NCBI GenBank assembly: GCA_030526445.1
Contig: JAUNCV010000078.1
Coordinates: 1 to 9,548 of the forward strand
Length of the DNA: 9,548 nt
Source: Bacteroidales bacterium
GTDB lineage: Bacteria > Bacteroidota > Bacteroidia > Bacteroidales > UBA3663
Reading direction: 5' to 3'
Both the position numbers and the translations under genes were made by a program. Below, piece after piece: positions 1 to 7,403 of this stretch (position 1 is its first letter; every line of letters begins with the position of its first letter). Under the pieces are notes generated by a model. It saw only the letters and a list, made by a program, of their open reading frames with translations. It was not told where the DNA came from and ran no database searches.

Positions 1-4
1 AAAA

Positions 5-127
5 ATGGCAAAGTCAGAGAAGAAGCGCCGCAAGGTATTTGGCTTCCACACTCCATTCAACAAGCCTACCAAGCTTCAGGTTGCTCAGGCTAACGCTATG
101 GCTGAGTACCTCGCTAAGAAGGCTTAA
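5..127 (+). CDS. Small basic protein of 40 residues, or C-terminal end of a longer protein
   Basis: An open frame runs from an ATG at base 5 to TAA at 125-127 and encodes 40 residues. It begins MAKSEKKRRKVFGF and ends AEYLAKKA. It is rich in Lys and Arg, especially at residues 6-10, has no membrane segment, and uses the GCT, AAG and CTC codons also common in the galK and dnaK genes here, so it is probably translated. The bases before the ATG are all A, as is common before Bacteroidota starts. However, the frame is open to the window edge, so this may be only the tail of a larger gene. I do not recognise a family. galK neighbours in this group often include a sugar transporter or galM, but nothing in these residues shows that. 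Confidence 0.45.
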   Translation: MAKSEKKRRKVFGFHTPFNKPTKLQVAQANAMAEYLAKKA

Positions 128-153
128 TCTGTTATCATTTGTTTGACAACAGA
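128..153 (+). other. Small hairpin directly after the first ORF
   Basis: Bases 128-136 pair with 145-153 (TCTGTT and AACAGA arms, one A/C mismatch, then TC with GA) around an 8-base loop. It starts at the base after the TAA stop. There is no T tract after it, so it is not a classical intrinsic terminator. It may mark the 3' end of the upstream transcript. Confidence 0.35.
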
Positions 154-161
154 GAAAGGAT

Positions 162-231
162 AAAGTTAGACAATTAAAAGCGATCGGCAATGAGAACTTT
201 TGTCTCCTGGTTCTTTTAATTCTCTAACTTT
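162..231 (+). repeat. Long imperfect inverted repeat upstream of galK; possible terminator or leader structure
   Basis: Bases 162-180 pair with 213-231: 19 positions with a single mismatch (C171 opposite C222). The 32-base interior holds a second small hairpin (192-197 with 202-206, one bulged A, TTTT loop). The DNA after the right arm is pyrimidine-rich (TCTTCC) but has no clean T run. It could end transcription from the left, form the structured leader of galK, or be a dispersed intergenic repeat. Its right arm shares TAATTCTC with the inverted repeat between adk and obgE. I see no convincing TTTG / TAnnTTTG promoter pair in 128-330. Confidence 0.55.
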
Positions 232-330
232 CTTCCTTATTATGACCTTTTATTTGTGCCCGAAAAAGACAAATTAATTCACTATTCTGACAACTTATTA
301 TATTTACTAATCTTAAAAATTCGAATGACC

Positions 331-1485
331 ATGGATATCGAAATCGTACGTTCGCGTTTTGCAAAGCATTTCAATGGTGAGACTGGCAATGTATATGCTA
401 GTCCAGGTCGTATTAACCTTATTGGCGAGCACACCGACTACAATGGTGGCTTCGTATTCCCAGGCGCTGTTCAGCAGGGCATGATGGCCGAGGTTAAGCC
501 TAACGGCACCCGCACCATTCGAGCATATTCTATTGACTTGAAGGATTATGACGAGTTCTCGCTCGACGGCAACGGTCCACGCGCAAGCCACTTCCGCTAT
601 GTATTTGGCGTAGCTAAGGAAATGGAGAAGCTGGGTGTGCCTGTGCAGGGCTTCGACTGTGCATTTGTAGGTGATGTGCCTCTCGGCGCTGGTATGTCGT
701 CATCGGCTGCACTTGAGAGCTGCTTTGCTTATGCAATCAACGACCTCTTTGGCGATAACAAGATCAGCAAGATGGACTTGGCTAAGGTTGGCCAGGCTAC
801 CGAGCACAACTATATTGGTGTAAACTGCGGTATTATGGACCAGTTTGCATCGGTTCACGGCAAGAAGGGCTGCCTCATGCGCCTCGACTGCCAGAGCGGC
901 GAGTTCCAGTACTTCCCATGGGAGCCTAAGGGATATCGCCTCGTTCTTATCAACAGCTGCGTGAAGCACGAGCTCGTGGGTTCGCCTTACAACGATCGCC
1001 GCAAGAGCTGCGAGAATGTTGTGGCTGCCATCAACGCTAAGTATGGCATCAACGCTCAGACCCTGCGCGACTGCACTTGGGAGCAGATTGAGGGCGTGAA
1101 GCCAGAGTGCAACCCTGTTGACATTCAGCGCGCTACCTTCGTAATGGGCGAAAAGGATCGTGTGCTTGCTGTGTGCGATGCACTTGAGAAGGGCGACTAT
1201 GAGACCGTGGGCCAGAAGATGTTCGAAACCCACCAGGGCTTGAGCAAGGACTATGAGGTAAGCTGCGAGGAGCTCGACTTCCTCAACGATGTTGCCTTTG
1301 ACTGTGGCGTGACCGGTTCGCGTATCATGGGTGGCGGCTTCGGTGGCTGCACCATCAACCTGGTTCGCGAGGAGCTTTATGAACTCTTCACCACAACCGC
1401 TGTTGAGCGCTTCGAAGCTAAGTATGGCAAGAAGCCTATCGTAATTCCTGTTGTGATTGGCGACGGCGCTCGTCGTCTCGTATAA
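331..1485 (+). CDS. galK: Galactokinase
   Basis: Cytoplasmic GHMP-family kinase that phosphorylates alpha-D-galactose with ATP to galactose 1-phosphate, the entry step of the Leloir pathway. The 384 residues match the usual family length. Visible landmarks are the galactokinase signature GRINLIGEHTDYNGG at residues 26-40, the GHMP ATP-binding loop PLGAGMSSSAALES at 117-130, the catalytic-base aspartate in CGIMDQF (D170), and the C-terminal glycine motif GGGFGGC at 334-340. I chose the ATG at 331 because the protein then starts MDIEIVRSRF, as I recall for Bacteroides relatives. An ATG two codons upstream (325) is equally possible, and a GTG at 256 is open in frame but adds 25 low-complexity residues I think are untranslated. 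truA follows after 3 bases, so the two are probably cotranscribed. Confidence 0.96.
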   Translation: MDIEIVRSRFAKHFNGETGNVYASPGRINLIGEHTDYNGGFVFPGAVQQGMMAEVKPNGTRTIRAYSIDLKDYDEFSLDGNGPRASHFRYVFGVAKEMEKLGVPVQGFDCAFVGDVPLGAGMSSSAALESCFAYAINDLFGDNKISKMDLAKVGQATEHNYIGVNCGIMDQFASVHGKKGCLMRLDCQSGEFQYFPWEPKGYRLVLINSCVKHELVGSPYNDRRKSCENVVAAINAKYGINAQTLRDCTWEQIEGVKPECNPVDIQRATFVMGEKDRVLAVCDALEKGDYETVGQKMFETHQGLSKDYEVSCEELDFLNDVAFDCGVTGSRIMGGGFGGCTINLVREELYELFTTTAVERFEAKYGKKPIVIPVVIGDGARRLV

Positions 1486-1488
1486 TTA

Positions 1489-2271
1489 ATGAGGTATTTT
1501 ATTTATTTACAATACGACGGCACAGATTACCACGGATGGCAAAACCAGCCAGACGCGGTGTCTGTGCAGGAGGTAATAGAAAAGAAACTCTCGATGCTTA
1601 TGCGTCGAGAGCTCTTCATTGTTGGGGCTGGGCGAACCGATGCCGGCGTACATGCCCGACTGATGGTGGCTCACTTTGAACTTGCCGACGACTTGGCGGT
1701 GCCAGCCAATCTGGCCAATGCCGATGGCAAGCTGGACTGCGAACAGCTCACCTTCAAACTCAATGGTGTGTTGCCACTCGATATTTCGATCATCAAAGTG
1801 GTGCCCGTGCGCGAGGATGCTCATGCCCGTTTCTCGCCTACCAGCCGACTGTATCGCTATTATGTGACCACCCGCAAGTCTCCGTTTGACCGAAACTATG
1901 CTTACCGAATTTTCTGGGAACCCGATGTAGAATTGATGAACGAGGCTGCAAAGAAGCTCTTCGACTACATTGATTTCACCTCTTTTTCGAAACTGCATAC
2001 CGACGTTAAAACCAACAACTGCCGCATTATGGAGGCGCATTGGGACAAGCACGGCGACGAGATTGTGTTTACAATCAAGGCCGACCGCTTCTTGCGCAAT
2101 ATGGTGCGTGCCATTGTGGGAACACTCCTTCTTGTAGGCCGACACAAACTGACCGTTGAGCAATTCTGCCGCATCATTGAGGGCAAAGACCGCTGCATTG
2201 CAGGCGATTCGGCACCAGCAAGAGCTCTCTTCCTTGAGGAGGTAGAATATCCAGAAGAACTCTTTCTGTAA
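1489..2271 (+). CDS. truA: tRNA pseudouridine(38-40) synthase
   Basis: Converts uridines 38, 39 and 40 in the tRNA anticodon arm to pseudouridine; cytoplasmic. The 260 residues are normal for TruA. The catalytic motif GRTDAGVHA lies at residues 48-56 with D51 as the nucleophilic aspartate. Other family blocks are YDGTDYHGWQ (9-18), ARFSPTSRLYRYYV (113-126), FTSFSK (163-168), FLRNMVRAIVGTLL (201-214) and the C-terminal AGDSAPARALFL (238-249). All expected parts are present. The ATG starts 3 bases after the galK stop, which supports a shared transcript although the functions are unrelated. The stop codon lies inside a strong hairpin (2260-2294). A long antisense frame on the other strand is a shadow. 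Confidence 0.96.
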   Translation: MRYFIYLQYDGTDYHGWQNQPDAVSVQEVIEKKLSMLMRRELFIVGAGRTDAGVHARLMVAHFELADDLAVPANLANADGKLDCEQLTFKLNGVLPLDISIIKVVPVREDAHARFSPTSRLYRYYVTTRKSPFDRNYAYRIFWEPDVELMNEAAKKLFDYIDFTSFSKLHTDVKTNNCRIMEAHWDKHGDEIVFTIKADRFLRNMVRAIVGTLLLVGRHKLTVEQFCRIIEGKDRCIAGDSAPARALFLEEVEYPEELFL

Positions 2272-2294
2272 ACATCGGCACGTTGCAGAAAGAG
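2260..2294 (+). other. 12-bp hairpin spanning the truA stop codon
   Basis: Bases 2260-2271 pair with 2283-2294: nine perfect pairs (CTCTTTCTG with CAGAAAGAG), a T/G wobble, then two A/T pairs, around an 11-base loop. The truA TAA is inside the left arm. The right arm is followed by AAAAAC, so there is no T tract on the + strand and it does not look like a standard intrinsic terminator. It may stabilise or process the mRNA, or partly separate galK-truA from the arabinofuranosidase genes. Confidence 0.55.
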
Positions 2295-2334
2295 AAAAAC
2301 ACCGCTCCTGATTCCCAACATCACACTTACGACT

Positions 2335-4410
2335 ATGAACAAAACCCTGACAACACTTGGCCTTGCCGCAATCACAAGCATGGCGTGGGCCGACAATCAT
2401 ATTTTCGACATCAACATCAGCAAGAAAGGCGCTCCTATTCAGCCCACCATGTATGGTATCTTCTTCGAGGATATCAATTATGGTGCCGATGGTGGTCTTT
2501 ATGCCGAGATGATCAAAAACCGATCATTTGAATTTGGCAATCCGCTGATGGGCTGGGAAACAACCGGCAAGATTGAGGTGCGCAACGACGGTCCATTCGA
2601 GCGCAATCCTCACTATGTGCGCATGAACTATTCAGGACACCCAGTCATTCACACAGCACTGCAGAACGAGGGCTTCTTCGGCGTTTCGTTCGAAAAAGAT
2701 AAGACCTATCGCTTCTCTGTATGGGCTCGCTGTCCGGAAGGCGGCAAAGCCATGCTCGAAGTGCAGCTTGTGAACGAAGCACTGGACCGCAACCAGCACC
2801 AGGTGGGCCGACACAAGATTGTGATTGAAGGCAGTGAATGGAAGAAATATGAGTGCGAACTGAAGCCCTGGATGACTGTTGAGGACGGCAAGCTGCGCAT
2901 GTTCCTGCGTACGGCCGACAGCAAGAAGCCCAAGAGCGACATCACTGTAGATGTGGAGCACGTTTCGCTCTTCCCAACCGACACCTGGAAGGGACGCGAG
3001 AATGGCATGCGCAAAGACCTGGCACAGGCACTCTACGACTTGCACCCCGGCGTGTTCCGTTTCCCTGGCGGATGTATTGTTGAGGGCACCAACCTGGAGG
3101 ATCGCTACCAGTGGAAGAACACTGTGGGACAGGTAGAGAATCGCCCAACCAACCTGAACCGCTGGCAGTATGAGTTCGACTATCGCTTCTACCCAGATTA
3201 CCACCAGAGCTACGGCCTTGGTTTCTATGAATACTTCTTGCTGGCCGAAGACTTTGGCGCCGCTCCTCTCCCAGTGCTCAACTGCGGCATGACCTGCCAG
3301 TATGAGAACGACATTGAGGGCGAAGCCAAGTATCATGTGGCCGTTGAGGATCTTGACCCATACATTCAGGATGCCGTTGACCTCGTTGAGTTTGCCAATG
3401 GCGATGTAAACACCACCTGGGGCAAACTGCGCGCTGAAATGGGTCACCCAGAACCATTCGGACTGAAATATCTCGCCATCGGCAATGAGCAGTGGGATTA
3501 TCAGGACAATCCGGCCTACACCAAGCGCTTGGCTCGATTTATGGAGGTGCTTCGCAAAAAGTGCCCAGAGATCAAGATTATCGGCACCACTGGTCCAAAC
3601 TCTGAGGGCTGGGACTTTGACCTACTGCAGCCACGCATGAAGCAGATGGGCGTTGACCTGTATGACGAGCACTTCTACCGCAACGAAGACTGGTTCCTGG
3701 GCAAAGCCAAAGACAAAGACGGCAACCCAATCAAGGGATGCGGTGCTACTCGCTATGACAACTACGACCGCAAGGGACCCAAGATCTTTGCCGGTGAATA
3801 TGCCTGCCACGGAAGCGGCAAATATGAGAGTGGAAAAGAGAAGAAGTGCAACCACTTTGAGACCTCGCTCTACGAAGCAGCCTTCATGACCGGCATGGAA
3901 AGAAATGCCGACATTGTGCACATGGCAACCTATGCTCCTCTCTTCGCCCACATCAAGGGCTGGCAGTGGAGACCAGACCTCATCTGGTTCGACAATATGC
4001 GCTCTATGAAGTCTTGCTCATACTATGTGCAGCAGCTCTATGGCCACTATAAGGGCGACAACGTGCTTTCGCTCATGATGAACAAGAAGCCTGTGGCTGG
4101 CACCGAAGGCCAGAACGGCCTGCACGCCACCGCTTGCTATGACAACCAGCGCAATGCAGTGATTGTCAAGGTAGTGAACACAAGCAACGAGGCACAGGAG
4201 GTGACATTCAACTTCCAGGGCAAGGGCAAAGATCTGAAGCAGGGATTCAAAGAGGCCGAAGTCATTGCACTTCAGTCGGCCGATATGGATGCCGAGAATA
4301 CGCTCGACAAGCCAGACACCATCAAGCCTGTTACTTCGGCCATCAGCGCTGACACACGCAAGGTCACTGTCGAGGCAAAGAGCTTCAAGATCTTCGTCTT
4401 CAAGAAGTAA
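2335..4410 (+). CDS. Secreted alpha-L-arabinofuranosidase, GH51, with an N-terminal carbohydrate-binding-like domain
   Basis: Retaining glycoside hydrolase expected to release terminal L-arabinofuranose from arabinan, arabinoxylan or their oligosaccharides. The 691 residues begin with a Sec signal peptide (MNKTLTTLGLAAITSMAWA, likely cut before D20). There is no lipobox cysteine, so the protein is probably periplasmic. Residues 30-65 match the GH51 N-terminal strand region (YGIFFEDINYGADGGLYAEM). Residues about 66-215 look like a CBM4/9-type beta-sandwich insertion. The barrel follows with RFPGGCIVEG (242-251), the acid/base glutamate in AIGNEQWDY (E385) and the likely nucleophile in IFAGEYACH (E488). 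The tail from about 560 is the C-terminal beta domain. It lies 63 bases after truA and 54 before a second GH51. No promoter is evident in either gap. Exact substrate cannot be read from sequence. Confidence 0.93.
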   Translation: MNKTLTTLGLAAITSMAWADNHIFDINISKKGAPIQPTMYGIFFEDINYGADGGLYAEMIKNRSFEFGNPLMGWETTGKIEVRNDGPFERNPHYVRMNYSGHPVIHTALQNEGFFGVSFEKDKTYRFSVWARCPEGGKAMLEVQLVNEALDRNQHQVGRHKIVIEGSEWKKYECELKPWMTVEDGKLRMFLRTADSKKPKSDITVDVEHVSLFPTDTWKGRENGMRKDLAQALYDLHPGVFRFPGGCIVEGTNLEDRYQWKNTVGQVENRPTNLNRWQYEFDYRFYPDYHQSYGLGFYEYFLLAEDFGAAPLPVLNCGMTCQYENDIEGEAKYHVAVEDLDPYIQDAVDLVEFANGDVNTTWGKLRAEMGHPEPFGLKYLAIGNEQWDYQDNPAYTKRLARFMEVLRKKCPEIKIIGTTGPNSEGWDFDLLQPRMKQMGVDLYDEHFYRNEDWFLGKAKDKDGNPIKGCGATRYDNYDRKGPKIFAGEYACHGSGKYESGKEKKCNHFETSLYEAAFMTGMERNADIVHMATYAPLFAHIKGWQWRPDLIWFDNMRSMKSCSYYVQQLYGHYKGDNVLSLMMNKKPVAGTEGQNGLHATACYDNQRNAVIVKVVNTSNEAQEVTFNFQGKGKDLKQGFKEAEVIALQSADMDAENTLDKPDTIKPVTSAISADTRKVTVEAKSFKIFVFKK

Positions 4411-4464
4411 ACCGCGCATTCGCTCAAAAATACAAATAGCATAACAACATTAACACTAACGACA

Positions 4465-6051
4465 ATGAAGAAACTTCTCTCAATTGCTGCACTCGCATCT
4501 GCAGCCATGAGTATGAACGCTCAGGACGTGCAGCTTACCCTGCATCCTGATCAGGCTCAAAACGTGATTCCAAAAGAGATCTACGGCCAGTTTGCCGAGC
4601 ATCTGGGTCGATGCATCTATGGCGGCATCTGGGTTGGTAAAGATAGCAATATTCCTAACATCGAAGGTTATCGTAAGGATGTGTTCGAAGCACTCAAGGC
4701 GCTTGAGGTTCCAGTAATGCGCTGGCCTGGTGGCTGCTTTGCCGACGAGTATCACTGGATGGACGGTATCGGCCCACAGGAGAATCGCCCACGCATGGTA
4801 AACACCAACTGGGGCGGCACTGTTGAGGATAACTCATTCGGCACACACGAGTTCCTGAACCTTTGCGAAATGCTGGGCTGCGAGCCATACATTTCGGGCA
4901 ATGTGGGTTCGGGCACTGTTGAAGAAATGGCCAAGTGGGTAGAATATATGAACTCAGACACCAACTCGACCATGGCAGAACTGCGTCGCAAGAATGGCCG
5001 CGAGAAGCCTTGGAACGTGAAGTATTTTGGCGTGGGCAACGAGTCTTGGGGCTGCGGTGGCAACATGAAGATTGAGTACTACACCAACCTCTATCGCCGC
5101 TACAACACTTATGCTCGCAACTATGGCGAGAACCGCTTGTTCCGCATCGCTTCGGGCGCTAATGGTGGCGACACTCACTGGATGGATGTGGCTATGCGCG
5201 AGTGCCGCTACAATATGGATGGCATCTCAGTGCACTTCTATGCTGTGCGCGACTGGGGCACTGAAGATGATCCTATCACCGGCATCCCTATGGGCAAGAA
5301 GGGCTCAGCGCTCATCTACAGCAACCAGGAGTATTATGAAATCGTGTCAAAGTCGCTCGAACTTGAGCAGATTATCCGCGCTCATGCCGAGGTAATGGAC
5401 AAGTATGACCCAGAGAAGAAGGTAGCAATTATGTTCGACGAATGGGGAACTTGGTACAATGTTGAACCAGGCACCAACCCAGGCTGGCTCTATCAGCAGA
5501 ACACCATGCGCGATGCTGTGATTGCAGCCTCTTCGCTCGATATCTTCCACAAATACACTGACCGTGTCAAGATGGCCAACATTGCGCAGGTTGTCAATGT
5601 GCTTCAGTCAATGATTCTCACCAACGAGAAGAATCCTTCTGACCCATGCATCATGACTCCAACCTACTACATCTTCAAGATGTATAACAAGCACAAGGAG
5701 GGCAAGTTCGTGCCAGCCGATCTCTCGTGCGAGAAGATTCAGGTCAACGATCAGGAGCAGGTGCCTGTAGTTTCAAGCTCATCTTCGATCAAGGACGGCG
5801 TTATCACCGTGAGCCTCACCAACATGGATGTGGCTAAGACCCACACCATTGCTGTCAACATTGATGGCGTGAAGAAGGCAACTGTGCTTTCGGGCGAAAT
5901 TCTCACTTCAAAGGATGTGCACGCTTACAATGACTTCGGCAAGAAAGATCTCCTTGCTACCGAAGCATTCAAGGGCTACAAGCTCAACAAGCAGGGCCAG
6001 CTCCTCGTGACTGTGCCTGCTCACAGCGTTGTTACTCTGCAGGTGAAGTAA
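4465..6051 (+). CDS. Secreted alpha-L-arabinofuranosidase, GH51, compact form
   Basis: Second GH51 enzyme, 528 residues, lacking the inserted carbohydrate-binding-like domain of its neighbour. The start gives a clear signal peptide (MKKLLSIAALASAAMSMNA, cut before Q20). There is no lipobox cysteine, so a periplasmic location is likely. Family landmarks are YGQFAEHLGRCIYGGIWVG (40-58), MRWPGGCFADEYHW (85-98), the acid/base glutamate in GVGNESWG (E193), HFYAVRDW (257-264) and the nucleophile in MFDEWGTWY (E326). The C-terminal beta domain runs from about 425 to the end. The different architecture suggests a division of labour with the first enzyme rather than a recent tandem duplication; that is inference. 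It is the last gene of the + strand run and is followed 10 bases later by a terminator. Confidence 0.94.
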   Translation: MKKLLSIAALASAAMSMNAQDVQLTLHPDQAQNVIPKEIYGQFAEHLGRCIYGGIWVGKDSNIPNIEGYRKDVFEALKALEVPVMRWPGGCFADEYHWMDGIGPQENRPRMVNTNWGGTVEDNSFGTHEFLNLCEMLGCEPYISGNVGSGTVEEMAKWVEYMNSDTNSTMAELRRKNGREKPWNVKYFGVGNESWGCGGNMKIEYYTNLYRRYNTYARNYGENRLFRIASGANGGDTHWMDVAMRECRYNMDGISVHFYAVRDWGTEDDPITGIPMGKKGSALIYSNQEYYEIVSKSLELEQIIRAHAEVMDKYDPEKKVAIMFDEWGTWYNVEPGTNPGWLYQQNTMRDAVIAASSLDIFHKYTDRVKMANIAQVVNVLQSMILTNEKNPSDPCIMTPTYYIFKMYNKHKEGKFVPADLSCEKIQVNDQEQVPVVSSSSSIKDGVITVSLTNMDVAKTHTIAVNIDGVKKATVLSGEILTSKDVHAYNDFGKKDLLATEAFKGYKLNKQGQLLVTVPAHSVVTLQVK

Positions 6052-6061
6052 TGACATAACA

Positions 6062-6090
6062 AAAGGGGTGCTGAAAAACAGCATCCCTTT
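6062..6090 (+). terminator. Intrinsic terminator of the GH51 run
   Basis: Bases 6062-6073 pair with 6079-6090: twelve pairs (AAAGGGGTGCTG with CAGCATCCCTTT, one G/T wobble) around an AAAAA loop. The T run ends the right arm and continues as ATTATTATT. It lies 10 bases past the stop of the second GH51 gene. Confidence 0.88.
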
Positions 6091-6108
6091 ATTATTATTC
6101 GAAAAAAC

Positions 6109-6138
6109 AATTCCGACCTCATTGCTGGGGCCGGAATT
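6109..6138. terminator. Bidirectional hairpin terminator between convergent genes
   Basis: Bases 6109-6121 pair with 6126-6138: AATTCCG with CGGAATT, one A/C mismatch, then CCTCA with TGGGG including a wobble, and a 4-base loop. TTTTATTTT follows on the + strand and TTGTTTTTTC follows on the - strand, so it can end obgE transcription and back up the terminator at 6062-6090. The obgE stop is 24 bases away. Confidence 0.8.
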
Positions 6139-6161
6139 TTATTTTGTCTTGTTGGTCGAAA

Positions 6162-7307
6162 TTACCAGTCTTCTTCAACATCATCAACGAGGTCGCTCTC
6201 GGCCACGCCATCGATAATGAGATCTTCGCCCCAAGGATCCTCCTCGCTGAAGTCGTCCTCAAGACCCTTCGAGACATCGAGATTGCGATGGGTGAAGGTC
6301 TGAATGCGGTTCGACTCATCGTTGAGCATTGTCCAGAGCATATCCTTCAACTGCTCAAGGCCCATGCCAGCCACAGCCGAAATGAATACGGTTGGCACGC
6401 CATCGGGCAACTCGGCACGCATCTGCTCAATGAGTTCATCGTCAAGCATATCGCACTTGGTAATAGCCAAAAGTCGCTGCTTATCGAGCATTTCTGGGTT
6501 ATAGGTGCCCAGCTCGTTGAGAAGAATGTCATACTCCTTCTTGATATCGGCCGTATCGGCAGGAATCATAAAGAGCAGAGTTGAGTTTCGCTCAATGTGG
6601 CGGAGGAAACGCAGACCAAGACCTTTGCCTTCTGAAGCGCCTTCGATGATACCTGGAATATCGGCAATAACAAACGAACGGTTATCGCGATAAGGCACCA
6701 GACCAAGGTTTGGCTCCATGGTGGTAAATGGGTAATCGGCAATCTTTGGCTTAGCCGCACTCACGCTGCTGAGCAGGGTCGATTTGCCAGCATTTGGGAA
6801 ACCGACGAGGCCCACATCGGCCAACATCTTGAGCTCGAGCACAATGCGGCGCTCCTGGCAAGGTTCGCCCGGCTGTGCATAGCGTGGAGCCTGGTTGGTA
6901 GCAGTGCGGAAGTGCCAGTTACCCAGACCACCGCGGCCTCCCTTGAGCAGCACAATGCGCTGATCGTCTTCGGTCACCTCGCAGAGATATTCTCCGGTGT
7001 CGGCATCATAGACCACAGTACCCATTGGCACTTCGATCACTGCATCCTCGCCATCTTTGCCAAACATCTTGTTGGCACCACCGGCCTGACCGTCGGTAGC
7101 GAAGATGTGACGCTGATAGCGCAAGTGAAGCAAAGTCCAGAAGTTGCGGTTGCCATGCAGGATGACTGAACCACCTTTGCCGCCATCGCCGCCATCTGGT
7201 CCACCCTTAGGGATATATTTAGCGCGGTGCAGATGCGAGCATCCCTTGCCGCCCTTGCCCGAACGGGCATAGATAGTTACATAGTCACAGAAATTTGATT
7301 CAGCCAT
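6162..7307 (-). CDS. obgE: Obg-family GTPase, ribosome assembly
   Basis: Essential GTPase that binds the 50S subunit and links ribosome assembly to growth and stress; cytoplasmic. 381 residues. The glycine-rich Obg fold covers about 1-160, including GGPDGGDGGKGG at 35-46. The G domain has the P-loop GFPNAGKST (169-177), switch-region FTT (194-196), DIPG (216-219), TKCD in place of NKxD (283-286) and SAV (310-312). The C-terminal tail from about 348 is strongly acidic (EEDPWGEDL, DDVEEDW). I chose the ATG at 7307 because MAESNFCDYV is where homology to Obg begins; an upstream in-frame start would add ten unlikely residues. It lies 96 bases downstream of adk on the same strand, with an inverted repeat between, and ends at a bidirectional terminator. 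Confidence 0.96.
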   Translation of the reverse strand: MAESNFCDYVTIYARSGKGGKGCSHLHRAKYIPKGGPDGGDGGKGGSVILHGNRNFWTLLHLRYQRHIFATDGQAGGANKMFGKDGEDAVIEVPMGTVVYDADTGEYLCEVTEDDQRIVLLKGGRGGLGNWHFRTATNQAPRYAQPGEPCQERRIVLELKMLADVGLVGFPNAGKSTLLSSVSAAKPKIADYPFTTMEPNLGLVPYRDNRSFVIADIPGIIEGASEGKGLGLRFLRHIERNSTLLFMIPADTADIKKEYDILLNELGTYNPEMLDKQRLLAITKCDMLDDELIEQMRAELPDGVPTVFISAVAGMGLEQLKDMLWTMLNDESNRIQTFTHRNLDVSKGLEDDFSEEDPWGEDLIIDGVAESDLVDDVEEDW

Positions 7308-7333
7308 TCTGTATAAGGTTTTTAAAAAGAATA

Positions 7334-7380
7334 TCAAGAATCTGAGAATTATTGAAAATCCCTAATTCTCAAATTCTTGA
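7334..7380 (-). repeat. Imperfect inverted repeat between adk and obgE
   Basis: Bases 7334-7351 pair with 7363-7380: 18 positions with one mismatch (C7342 opposite A7372), and an 11-base loop. It fills half of the 96-base adk-obgE gap. No good T tract follows on the - strand, though TTTTTAAA occurs on the + strand just left of it (AAA-rich as read on the other strand). It may be an attenuator, an mRNA-stabilising hairpin, or a dispersed intergenic repeat: it shares TAATTCTC with the inverted repeat at 162-231. Confidence 0.6.
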
Positions 7381-7403
7381 CAAATAGTTGATTTTCTAAC
7401 TTT

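Noticed and set aside
5..40. KKRRKV in the first ORF resembles a eukaryotic nuclear localisation signal
   Set aside because: The genome context is bacterial; a short basic run is a chance likeness and has no such meaning here.
1507..2400. Long open frame of 297 codons antisense to truA
   Set aside because: It lies opposite an intact, motif-complete truA, shows no recognisable family, and is explained by the codon composition of the real gene. Other antisense frames (2632-3447, 700-1233, 4018-4419) are shadows for the same reason.
2335..6051. Recent tandem duplication of GH51 genes
   Set aside because: The two proteins differ in length, domain content and in the residues around both catalytic glutamates (GNEQWDY versus GNESWG; AGEYACH versus FDEWGTW), so they are distant paralogues or separate acquisitions.
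6144..6584. 146-codon + strand frame opposite obgE
   Set aside because: It overlaps the conserved G domain and acidic tail of Obg in reverse; no independent start context or family features.
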